Origin: Clostridioides sp. | GTDB lineage: Bacteria > Bacillota > Clostridia > Peptostreptococcales > Peptostreptococcaceae | Assembly (NCBI GenBank): GCA_031272305.1 | Contig: JAISUA010000042.1 | Location: 1-13,987 of the forward strand | DNA: 13,987 nt | Reading direction: 5' to 3' | In this document: positions 1-6,151 of the stretch, piece after piece | How the letters are laid out: each line of letters starts with the position of its first letter | How positions within the stretch are numbered: position 1 is the stretch's first letter | Notes under the pieces: model-generated | What the model saw: the letters and a program-made list of their open reading frames with translations, nothing else | The model's database searches: none | What the model was told of the DNA's origin: nothing | Translations under genes and position numbers: made by a program

Positions 1-645
1 GATTATACGGGGGTATTACTTCTAAATGTAATGAAACATGATATGGTAAGAGAGCCAGACAAAGCTTATAAAGTTGTAAAAGATTCTATGGAAAAAAATA
101 ATAACCTTACATTATTAGATCCTATAGGATTTAATAATACTTGGACATTTGCTATGAAGCCTGAAATCGCTGCAAAATACGGAATAGAAACATACAGTGA
201 TTTGAGTAAGTATGCAAAAGATTTGACACTTGCTTGTACTCTTGAATTTGCAAATAGAGAAGATGCATATCTTGGAATCAAAAAACTATACAATATGAAT
301 TTCAAAGACGTCAAAGCTATAGATGGAAGTTTGAGATATACTGCTGTTGAAAAAGATGAAGCACAAGTTATAGATGCAAATTCAACAGAAGGTTTAGTAC
401 AAAAATTTAAATTTAAGATATTAGAAGATGATAAAGGATTTTTCCCACCATATTACGCTGTACCAATTGTAAGAGAAGATACTCTTAAAAAATATCCAGA
501 ACTTAAAGAAGTTTTGAATAAGTTATCAGGAAAAATTGATGACAAAACAATGGCTGATTTGAATTATCAAGTAGATAACGAAGGAAAATCACCAGAAGAG
601 GTAGCACATAATTTTCTTGTAGAAAAAAATTTGATAAAAAAATAA
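1..645 (+). CDS. Glycine betaine/choline-type ABC transporter substrate-binding protein, C-terminal part
   Basis: This is the C-terminal 214 residues of an osmoprotectant-binding protein of the OpuAC/OpuCC (ProX, QAT) family. Such proteins capture glycine betaine, carnitine or choline outside the cell and deliver it to an ABC permease. The reading frame is open from the first base, giving DYTGVLLLNVMKHD, so the ATG at 31 is internal and the start, signal peptide and first lobe lie upstream of the window. Family signs are the early D-Y-T-G segment, P-I-G-F-N-N-T-W about 50 residues in, the IDANSTEGLV stretch, and FFPPYYAVPIVRED followed by the closing helix and EEVAHNFLVEKNLI. It ends at TAA 643-645 and a strong terminator follows, so it is probably the last gene of its transporter operon. 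Substrate choice cannot be read from this part. Confidence 0.85.
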   Translation, partial: DYTGVLLLNVMKHDMVREPDKAYKVVKDSMEKNNNLTLLDPIGFNNTWTFAMKPEIAAKYGIETYSDLSKYAKDLTLACTLEFANREDAYLGIKKLYNMNFKDVKAIDGSLRYTAVEKDEAQVIDANSTEGLVQKFKFKILEDDKGFFPPYYAVPIVREDTLKKYPELKEVLNKLSGKIDDKTMADLNYQVDNEGKSPEEVAHNFLVEKNLIKK

Positions 646-665
646 AATAAAAAAATATTAAATTT

Positions 666-710
666 AGTTCATTGCGATTGAAAGTTTAACTTCAATTGCA
701 ATGAACTTTT
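666..710 (+). terminator. Rho-independent terminator after the binding-protein gene
   Basis: A long near-perfect inverted repeat begins AGTTCATTGC and ends GCAATGAACT. The stem is about 18 bp, with one G-T pair and one extra base, around a TTTAA loop, and it runs straight into TTTT. It starts 20 bp after the stop codon of the binding-protein gene and should end that operon. Confidence 0.8.
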
Positions 711-759
711 CATAATAAGACTTATAAGAACTTGAAATAAAACCAATGTAATAAGTCTT
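711..759 (+). repeat. Half copy (first hairpin only) of the dispersed composite repeat
   Basis: This 49-bp segment repeats, 97 bp later, as the first third of the full copy at 811-960 (from 808). Its ends form a 9-bp stem, AAGACTTAT at 717-725 with ATAAGTCTT at 751-759. It differs from the next copy at only a couple of positions. Only the first hairpin is present; the second structured half of the element is missing here. Confidence 0.75.
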
Positions 760-810
760 GATATTCGAACGTAAATTTTTGTTTTTTTTCAACGAAAATA
801 TAGTTCTCAT

Positions 811-960
811 AATAAGACTTATAATAACTTGAAATAAAACCAATGTAATAAGTCTAGAAAAAAGTGAGATAGAAAATCTTTGATTTTCGTAATCGAAGTT
901 TCCTACCTTGTTCGAAGTGCGAAAACATTCGTTTTCTATCATATCCACTTCTTATAATAA
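811..960 (+). repeat. Dispersed 150-bp composite repeat, full copy 1
   Basis: This copy aligns without gaps to 7674-7823, with 138 of 150 identical bases by direct comparison. The first third is a hairpin with arms AAGACTTAT (814-822) and ATAAGTCT (848-855). The second part, about 868-940, is a nested inverted repeat: GATAGAAAA pairs with TTTTCTATC, then TTTTCG with CGAAAA, then TCGAA with TTCGA. It lies about 45 bp upstream of the -10 element of the S1 gene. A 94-codon reverse-strand reading frame crosses it; I regard that as a by-product of the repeat and not a gene. The role is unknown; it looks like a non-coding MITE- or REP-like element. Confidence 0.8.
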
Positions 961-1005
961 AGCACAAACATAATACAAAAATTAAGTCAAGAATATCAAT
1001 CTTTG

Positions 1006-1014
1006 TGGTATAAT
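1006..1014 (+). promoter_or_regulatory. Extended -10 promoter element for the S1-domain gene
   Basis: The sequence TGGTATAAT gives a perfect -10 hexamer (TATAAT, 1009-1014) with the upstream TG of an extended -10 promoter. The -35 region around 986-991 (GTCAAG) is a poor match, as is common for extended -10 promoters. Transcription would start near 1020, leaving a leader of about 40 bases with AAAGGATG at 1047-1054 as ribosome binding site, eight bases before the ATG at 1062. Confidence 0.65.
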
Positions 1015-1061
1015 ATAAAGTAATGAAATTGTCAATATATAAATTGAAAGGATGAATTAAA

Positions 1062-2306
1062 ATGGATTATATCGAAAATGAAGAACTAACAATGGAGCAA
1101 CTTCTTGCTGAACAAGAACGTGAGCTAGATAAGATAAAAGTGGGAAATGAAGTAAAAGCATCAATAAAAGAAATAAAAGACGATTATGTTTTACTAAATT
1201 TAGAAACTGGATTTGATGCAATTATTCCTTATGAAGAATTAAATATGAAAAAAGGAGCTTTGATTTCAGAAGTATTCAATGTAGGAGATGAAATAGAAGC
1301 TACTATTGCAAAAGTATCACAAAAAGATGGACTTATAAAACTTTCTAAGACTCAATCAGACAAAAAGAATGATTATAAAGAAATAAAAAATGCTTTTGAA
1401 GAACATAAAATAATAACTGTAAGTGTTGAAAAATGTATCAACAATGGTGTATTTGCTAGATATGGAGCATATTCATTATTTATTCCTATTTCACAACTTG
1501 ATACAAAATTTGTAACAGAAACAAACGCATATGCTAATCAAAATCTTGAAGTATATGTAAAAGAAATAAACACAAAAAGAAATAGACTTGTAGCATCTCA
1601 CAGAGATGTACTTCAAGAAAGATTAGATGTTCAAAGAGCAGAAAAAAGAGCTAGAATCAAAGCTGAAAGAGAAGCAGAAAAAGCTAGAAAAAAACAAGAA
1701 AAAGAAGATCTATTTAATTCACTTCAAGTAGGACAAAAAATAGAAGGAAAAGTAACTAATATTATGTCTTACGGTGCATTTATTGATATCGGAGGAATCG
1801 AAGGACTTGCTCATATCAAGAATTTATCTTGGAATAGAGTTAATAAAGTTGAAGACGTTCTTTCTGAAGGTCAAGAAGTATCAGTGTATGTATTAGATAT
1901 CAATCCTGAAAATAAAAGAATTGCACTTGCACTTAAAGATATAAACAACGATCCTTGGGAATTAATTTCTAAAGAAATAAAAGTAGGCGATGTTATCGAA
2001 GGAACAGTTGTTAGAGTAATAGAAAGAGCAGCTTTTGTTCAAATAAGAGAAGGTGTAGATGCTTATCTTCCTATATCTGAATTAGCAAACGAAAGAGTAG
2101 CTAAAGTTACTAATGTAGTAAATGTTGGAGATGTTATAAAAGCTAAAGTATTAGAATTCAAACCAAAAAATGAAAGACTTTTGATATCTATAAAAGAAGC
2201 AAATAGAGAACCAGAAGAAGATATTTCTGAATATATGGAAGTAGAAGATTCACTAGGAAGCATAGGAGAATTATTTGGCGATAAATTCAAAGAACTAGAA
2301 GAATAA
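1062..2306 (+). CDS. Four-domain S1 RNA-binding protein (30S ribosomal protein S1 homologue)
   Basis: This 414-residue protein has four S1 (OB-fold) RNA-binding domains at about residues 26-96, 115-181, 222-292 and 306-378. Each shows the S1 pattern of a V-G-x-x-(I/V)-x-(G/A) opening strand, a G-x-(D/E)-(G/A) centre and a closing (R/L)-L-x-(I/L)-S strand; domain 3 has the classical SYGAFIDIGGIEGLAHI core. A very charged helix of Arg, Lys, Glu and Ala (about 186-216) separates the two pairs, and an acidic tail (EEDISEYMEVEDS) ends the protein. In Firmicutes, short S1 homologues of this layout (YpfD/RpsA type) bind mRNA and may associate with the 30S subunit, but are less central than the six-domain S1 of proteobacteria. 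It appears to be transcribed alone from the extended -10 promoter just upstream. The family is clear; the exact cellular role is inferred. Confidence 0.88.
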   Translation: MDYIENEELTMEQLLAEQERELDKIKVGNEVKASIKEIKDDYVLLNLETGFDAIIPYEELNMKKGALISEVFNVGDEIEATIAKVSQKDGLIKLSKTQSDKKNDYKEIKNAFEEHKIITVSVEKCINNGVFARYGAYSLFIPISQLDTKFVTETNAYANQNLEVYVKEINTKRNRLVASHRDVLQERLDVQRAEKRARIKAEREAEKARKKQEKEDLFNSLQVGQKIEGKVTNIMSYGAFIDIGGIEGLAHIKNLSWNRVNKVEDVLSEGQEVSVYVLDINPENKRIALALKDINNDPWELISKEIKVGDVIEGTVVRVIERAAFVQIREGVDAYLPISELANERVAKVTNVVNVGDVIKAKVLEFKPKNERLLISIKEANREPEEDISEYMEVEDSLGSIGELFGDKFKELEE

Positions 2307-2307
2307 T

Positions 2308-2403
2308 ATAAAAGTATGCAAAATCTTAAATCATGAAAAGATAAAAGTATGCAAAATCTTAAACCATGAAAAGATAAAAGTATGCAAATCTTAAAGTATG
2401 AAA
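2308..2403. repeat. 33-bp tandem repeat, about 2.9 units
   Basis: Units begin at 2308, 2341 and 2374 with ATAAAAGTATGCAAA. The first two are 33 bp and differ at one position (AAATCATG against AAACCATG). The third is about 30 bp and more diverged, with one A lost and an altered end. The array starts two bases after the stop codon of the S1 gene and so lies in its 3' untranslated region. Its AT-rich units have no obvious hairpin; it looks like a slippage or recombination array and could serve as a strain marker. Confidence 0.85.
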
Positions 2404-2473
2404 TTATTTAGATATATAACTAAAATTTTAAGAGCTATATAGATTTAAGTTGCATTTAAAATTATGATAAAAA

Positions 2474-2510
2474 AAGAAATTGATTGTGATTACATTGCAA
2501 TCAATTTCTT
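2474..2510 (-). terminator. Perfect 13-bp hairpin; terminator-like on the reverse strand
   Basis: AAGAAATTGATTG (2474-2486) and CAATCAATTTCTT (2498-2510) form a perfect 13-bp stem with an 11-base loop. No T-run follows on the + strand, but a run of A precedes it, so on the reverse strand the stem runs into TTTTTTT. It could block antisense transcription from the right. It could also mark the 3' end of the S1 transcript by processing, since no other + strand terminator is visible there. Confidence 0.5.
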
Positions 2511-2680
2511 AGGTTTAATAAATATTGCAAAAATGATATAAAAAAATGATATATAAACAACGATATAGAAATAATAATATAAAAATGACGATATATAAAC
2601 AATTATTTTTGTAATTGAAGTTTTCTATTTATTTATAAAATTTATAGAAAAAATAAAAATTTTATTAAATAAGCAAGGAT
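2511..2680. other. AT-rich gap with a short direct repeat, no gene seen
   Basis: This is the rest of the 419-bp gap between the S1 gene and the membrane-protein gene. It is almost pure A and T. GATATATAAACAA occurs twice, near 2548 and 2590. A weak TTTTCTAT / ATAGAAAA inverted repeat lies near 2620-2652, reminiscent of the outer stem of the dispersed repeat. I see no credible reading frame or RNA gene. Confidence 0.5.
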
Positions 2681-2709
2681 TCTTACGACTTAAGTCGTGG
2701 GAGGTTCAG
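2681..2709 (+). mobile_element. IS200/IS605-type right end (TnpB guide-RNA 3' hairpin-like) remnant
   Basis: TCTTACGAC, a TTAA loop and GTCGTGGGA form a 9-bp hairpin (2681-2702, two G-T pairs), followed at once by GGTTCAG (2703-2709). A C-rich to G-rich hairpin with a short TTAA or TTTA loop and a trailing GGTTCA is what I know from the right ends of IS200/IS605-family transposons. There the same sequence ends the guide RNA of the TnpB nuclease. It stands out as GC-rich within a very AT-rich gap. No tnpA or tnpB gene lies nearby, so this would be a solitary end. It sits directly before the ribosome binding site of the next gene and may now act as a leader hairpin. The assignment rests on motif memory only. 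Confidence 0.4.
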
Positions 2710-2725
2710 TTTAGGAGATGAGTAC

Positions 2726-3184
2726 TTGAGTAAAAATAATATATATAATATAAAATATTTTGATAGAGGTTATTTCAAGAAAGCCTCTATGATTTTTTAT
2801 ATACTTTCAATAATACTGCTTTTGTTATCTGTATTAGCATATAAAAAAGTTATTATAGCATATTTTCTTCTTGTAATAATAGCTGTTTTGTTATTTCAAC
2901 AAGGAAGAAATCTAGCTAAAAGTCATTCTGAAATTGTTTACATTAGGATAGATAATCTAAGTATAGAAATAAACAATAAATATACTTATTATACAGGTCA
3001 AAAGAAAAATATTAATATTAAATTATTAAAAATAAGAAAAGCTGTCATTGAAAATAGTAATAAAAAATTGACATTATATTTAGATAATAATAAATATAAT
3101 GTATATCTAAAAGCAATGAGCGAAAGCGACGAGAAAAATTTACTTGCTAGATTGGAAAAGAAAACAAAGATAGTGCATGAATAA
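2726..3184 (+). CDS. Small membrane protein with two transmembrane helices, unknown function
   Basis: This 152-residue protein starts at TTG. AGGAG at 2713-2717 stands eight bases before it, and the nearby ATG at 2718 reads only three codons before a stop. Residues about 20-38 and 43-60 form two hydrophobic helices joined by a short AYKK turn. The remaining 90 residues are a polar, Lys- and Asn-rich, beta-strand-rich domain (YIRIDNLSIEIN, then KLTLYLDNNKYNVYL) ending in a charged helix. Two helices followed by a small strand-rich domain recall bacterial PH-like (YdbT/DUF304-type) membrane proteins, but I do not recognise a specific family. It probably has its own transcript, because there are several hundred bases of non-coding DNA on the left and 187 on the right. 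It looks like a real gene because of the strong ribosome binding site and coherent topology. Confidence 0.6.
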   Translation: MSKNNIYNIKYFDRGYFKKASMIFYILSIILLLLSVLAYKKVIIAYFLLVIIAVLLFQQGRNLAKSHSEIVYIRIDNLSIEINNKYTYYTGQKKNINIKLLKIRKAVIENSNKKLTLYLDNNKYNVYLKAMSESDEKNLLARLEKKTKIVHE

Positions 3185-3201
3185 AAATTAGTTAATATTT
3201 A

Positions 3202-3306
3202 ATTTCAAAATAAATACTGAAACTCAATTAAGTATTTAATTTTAAAATAGATAATAGAATAAAAAACTTTATGATTTCAAAATAAATATTGAAAGTCAAT
3301 TAAGTA
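3202..3306. repeat. Pair of 33-bp direct repeats between genes
   Basis: The 33 bases at 3202-3234 recur at 3274-3306 with two differences. Both begin ATTTCAAAATAAATA and end TCAATTAAGTA, 72 bp apart. The intervening bases are AT-rich without clear structure. The pair fills most of the gap between the membrane-protein gene and the thioesterase gene. Confidence 0.8.
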
Positions 3307-3371
3307 ATATATAAATTTAAAAAAAACTCAAATTAAGAAGTAATGAGTGAATAGGTGGTGTGTAATATATT

Positions 3372-3869
3372 ATGAAATATAAGGTTACAAAAGTCCAAAA
3401 TGTGAGCAAGTCTTGTATAGTTTGTGGTATTGAAAATGATTTAGGATTACACACAAATTTCTACGAACTTGAAAGTGGAGATATTGTATCACTTAGCAAT
3501 ACAAAAGAATGGCATCAAAGTTATCCAGGAAGAGTTCATGGCGGAATAATTACTGCTATTTTGGACGAAACAATAGGTAGAGCTGTAAGTGTAAATAATG
3601 ATGACATTTGGGGTGTCACAATTTCTATAGAGGTTCAATTTAAGAAACCTGTGCCACTTGATGAAACGATTAAATGTATTGGAAGAATCACAACAGAAAA
3701 CAGAAAGTTGTTTGAAGGAACAGGAGAAATAATATTAAAAGATGGAACTGTAGCTGCAAAGGCACATGGAAAGTATATGAAGATGCCTGTTGGGAAAATT
3801 ACAGATGCCGATTTTGAAGAAGAATGGATACCGGTAACTGAGAACGATATACAATATATAGAAATATAA
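3372..3869 (+). CDS. Hotdog-fold thioesterase (PaaI-like)
   Basis: This 165-residue protein is probably an acyl-CoA thioesterase of the hotdog superfamily, a cytoplasmic enzyme that hydrolyses an acyl thioester; the acyl group cannot be told from sequence. The N-terminal S-C-x-x-C-G (Cys15, Cys18) followed by NDLGLHTNF is common in this branch. The core P-G-R-V-H-G-G-I-I-T-A-I-L-D-E (about 52-66) is the hotdog helix, with His56-Gly57-Gly58 and the acidic pair Asp65-Glu66. The strands TISIEVQFKKPVPLDE and GTVAAKAHGKYMKM complete the fold. The C-terminal 30 residues (DADFEEEWIPVTENDIQYIEI) are an acidic extension. AGGTGGTG at 3353-3360 is the likely ribosome binding site, with 11 bases to the ATG. 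A tandem duplication spans the stop codon. It may share a transcript with the radical SAM gene 126 bp downstream, but nothing proves this. Confidence 0.8.
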   Translation: MKYKVTKVQNVSKSCIVCGIENDLGLHTNFYELESGDIVSLSNTKEWHQSYPGRVHGGIITAILDETIGRAVSVNNDDIWGVTISIEVQFKKPVPLDETIKCIGRITTENRKLFEGTGEIILKDGTVAAKAHGKYMKMPVGKITDADFEEEWIPVTENDIQYIEI

Positions 3870-3909
3870 ATTATATAGATATGCAATATACAGAAATATA
3901 AATTATATA
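3846..3909. repeat. 32-bp tandem duplication spanning the thioesterase stop codon
   Basis: Bases 3846-3877 are repeated immediately at 3878-3909 with two differences. The first copy encodes the last residues of the thioesterase (DIQYIEI and the stop). The second copy, in the untranslated region, still reads DMQYTEI and a stop in its own frame. The 32-bp period is not a multiple of three, so the duplication cannot extend the protein; the first stop ends it. Confidence 0.85.
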
Positions 3910-3995
3910 ATCGAATAGATTATATTTTAAAGAATAGCATAGATTATATTAAAAAAATAGAGATTATGCTTGAATAAGCAAGGAGATAAATATAA

Positions 3996-5957
3996 ATGCA
4001 AAATGATTTTTTACCAGTAAATAGGCAAGATATGGAACAACGAGGTTGGGAAGAGCTTGATTTTGTTTTAGTTACTGGAGATGCTTATGTAGATCATCAC
4101 AGTTTTGGTGCAGCGATCATTTCAAGAGTATTAGAAAAAAACGGATACAAAGTAGGAATAATAGCTCAGCCAGATTGGAAGACAACAGATGATTTCAAAA
4201 AACTTGGGAAACCTAGATTAGGTTTTCTTGTTAATAGTGGAAATATGGATTCTATGGTAAATCACTATTCAGTTAGCAAACACAAGAGAAAAACTGATGC
4301 TTATTCTCCTGGAGGAGAAGCAGACCACAGACCAGATATGCCTACTATAGTATATTCAAATAAAATAAGAGAGGCCTATGGAAAAGTACCAATAATAATT
4401 GGAGGAATAGAAGCAAGTCTTAGAAGATTTGCACATTACGATTATTGGAGTGATAGAGTAAGAAAATCGATTCTTATTGATAGTGGTGCTGATATACTTG
4501 TATTTGGAATGGGTGAAAAACAAATAGTTGAGATAGCGGATGCACTTAACAATGGTTTTGATAGAAAGTATATAAGACATATAGATGGAACTTGTTATAT
4601 AGCAGATAGTCTAGATGAATTGTATGGAGATTATATATTGCTTGATTCTTACAAAGCAGTATGTTCTGATAAGATGAAATATGCTTCTACATTTAAGATA
4701 CAGTACGACGAACAAGATCCTTATAGAGGAAAGGTACTTGTTCAAGAACATTCAGGGAAATATTTGGTTCAAAATAAGCCGATGACACCACTAGAACAAG
4801 AAGAATTAGATGAAGTATACGCTTTGCCTTATCAAAAGACTTATCATCCTATGTATGAAAAGTCAGGTGGAATACCGGCGATCAAAGAAGTGAAATTCAG
4901 TATAGTTTCCAATAGAGGTTGCTTTGGAAGTTGTTCGTTCTGTGCGATTACATTTCATCAAGGAAGAACAGTGAAGAGTAGAAGCAAGGAATCTATAGTA
5001 AATGAAGCTATTGATATTACAAAATTTGATGATTTCAAAGGATATATTCACGATGTAGGTGGACCTACTGCGAATTTTAGATTTCCAGCTTGCGAAAAAC
5101 AAGCAACTTTAGGTGCTTGCAAGAACAAACAGTGCCTTTATCCTTCGCCATGTAAAAATTTGAAAGTTGATCATATGGAATATCTTGATATACTTAGAAC
5201 GTTGAGAAATTTGCCTAATATAAAAAAGGTGTTTGTAAGATCAGGAATAAGATACGATTACTTGATGGCTGATAAAAGTGATAAATTTTTCAAAGAACTT
5301 GTAGAACACCACGTAAGTGGACAACTGAAAGTTGCTCCTGAACATATTTCTGATAATGTTCTTAAACATATGCAAAAACCAGCTGGAAAATCGTATCGAG
5401 AATTTAGCAACAAATTCTTCAAACTAAATGAGAAGATAGGAAAAAAACAATTTTTAGTTCCATATTTGATGTCATCTCATCCAGGCTCAACACTTGATGA
5501 TGCTATAGAGCTTGCTGAATTTTTGAGAGATATTCATTATCAACCAGAACAAGTGCAAGATTTTTATCCTACACCTGGCACTCTTTCTACGACTATGTTC
5601 TACACAGGAATAGATCCTTTAACAATGAAAGAAGTGTATATTCCAAAATCAAAGAAAGAAAAAGCAATGCAAAGAGCGTTGCTTCAATATAGAGTTCCGA
5701 GAAATTATGATTTAGTACATGAGGCACTTGTAGAAGCTGGAAGATTGGATTTGATTGGGTATGGTCATAAGTGTTTGATCAAACCAAAAGAACATTTTAA
5801 TAATAAAAATAGATATAATTCGTATAAAAGAGAACATATATCAAACAAAAAACAAAGTTCATCAAAACAAAGTTCATCAAACAGAAGACAAAGTTCATCA
5901 AATATAAAAAATAATAAATCAAGCAAAACAAAGAATATGTCAAATAAAAAAAGATAG
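3996..5957 (+). CDS. YgiQ-family radical SAM protein (UPF0313)
   Basis: This 653-residue protein is a radical S-adenosylmethionine enzyme of the YgiQ family, whose reaction is not established. Family signs are the N-terminal FLPVNRQDMEQRGW and DFVLVTGDAYVDHHSFG. Next come IIIGGIEASLRRFAHYDYW (about 133-151) and the iron-sulfur motif N-R-G-C-F-G-S-C-S-F-C at Cys309, Cys313 and Cys316 (C-x3-C-x2-C). Further on are IHDVGGPTANFR, a second group of cysteines (about 367-388) typical of the family, and VAPEHISDNVLKHMQKP. AAGGAG at 3980-3985 precedes the ATG by ten bases. The last 50 or so residues are a basic, Ser/Asn/Lys-rich low-complexity tail built partly from a 15-bp tandem repeat. This tail is poorly conserved by nature and may be disordered or bind nucleic acid. 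It seems to end its transcript, because a hairpin terminator follows 30 bp later. Confidence 0.9.
   Translation: MQNDFLPVNRQDMEQRGWEELDFVLVTGDAYVDHHSFGAAIISRVLEKNGYKVGIIAQPDWKTTDDFKKLGKPRLGFLVNSGNMDSMVNHYSVSKHKRKTDAYSPGGEADHRPDMPTIVYSNKIREAYGKVPIIIGGIEASLRRFAHYDYWSDRVRKSILIDSGADILVFGMGEKQIVEIADALNNGFDRKYIRHIDGTCYIADSLDELYGDYILLDSYKAVCSDKMKYASTFKIQYDEQDPYRGKVLVQEHSGKYLVQNKPMTPLEQEELDEVYALPYQKTYHPMYEKSGGIPAIKEVKFSIVSNRGCFGSCSFCAITFHQGRTVKSRSKESIVNEAIDITKFDDFKGYIHDVGGPTANFRFPACEKQATLGACKNKQCLYPSPCKNLKVDHMEYLDILRTLRNLPNIKKVFVRSGIRYDYLMADKSDKFFKELVEHHVSGQLKVAPEHISDNVLKHMQKPAGKSYREFSNKFFKLNEKIGKKQFLVPYLMSSHPGSTLDDAIELAEFLRDIHYQPEQVQDFYPTPGTLSTTMFYTGIDPLTMKEVYIPKSKKEKAMQRALLQYRVPRNYDLVHEALVEAGRLDLIGYGHKCLIKPKEHFNNKNRYNSYKREHISNKKQSSSKQSSSNRRQSSSNIKNNKSSKTKNMSNKKR
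5852..5902 (+). repeat. 15-bp repeat within the radical SAM gene tail
   Basis: ACAAAGTTCATCAAA occurs three times without change, at 5852-5866, 5867-5881 and 5888-5902. The first two are directly adjacent. All three are in the same reading frame, so they encode the repeated KQSSSK / RQSSSN segments of the basic C-terminal tail. Unit gain or loss would lengthen or shorten the tail in frame by five residues. Confidence 0.9.
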
Positions 5958-5987
5958 TAGATGTATAAATTTATAAAAGTAGTTTAG

Positions 5988-6028
5988 AAAGTAAGATAAT
6001 AAAAATCATGTATTTTCTATCTTACTTT
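5988..6028 (+). terminator. Hairpin terminator after the radical SAM gene
   Basis: AAAGTAAGATA (5988-5998) pairs perfectly with TATCTTACTTT (6018-6028), with an inner AAAAT/ATTTT pairing. The right arm ends in a short T-run and is followed by TG. Read on the reverse strand it contains GATAGAAAAT, the opening of the second half of the dispersed repeat. It therefore appears to be the diverged second half of an inverted copy. Confidence 0.65.
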
Positions 6029-6069
6029 TGTAAATACGTATATCATTAGCTCTTACTTAAGTGATAATT

Positions 6070-6114
6070 AGACTTATTACCTTGATTTTATTAAAAGTTA
6101 TTATAAGTCTTTTT
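6070..6114 (+). repeat. Inverted copy of the dispersed repeat's first hairpin, terminator-like
   Basis: On the reverse strand this reads AGACTTATAATAACTT, then TAATAAAATCAAGGTAATA and AGTCT, matching the first third of the composite repeat with a few changes. Arms AGACTTAT (6070-6077) and ATAAGTCT (6103-6110) form an 8-bp stem, and TTTT follows directly on the + strand. In this orientation it is a plausible intrinsic terminator for leftward-derived transcripts. The fumarase alpha gene begins 38 bp later. Confidence 0.65.
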
Positions 6115-6151
6115 ATATAGAATAAATTCTTAAAAAAAGAGGGGAATTAAA

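Noticed and set aside
2308..2403. CRISPR array from the 33-bp units after the S1 gene
   Set aside because: The units are directly adjacent with no spacers, so this is a simple tandem repeat.
3202..3306. Start of a CRISPR array from the 33-bp direct repeats
   Set aside because: There are only two units, 39 bases apart, imperfect and AT-rich without repeat-like ends, and far from cas genes. They do not fit the repeat predicted from the tracrRNA.
6115..6151. Promoter directly before fumarase alpha
   Set aside because: TATATAGAAT-like stretches exist in this AT-rich leader, but no -35 and -10 pair with proper spacing could be supported.
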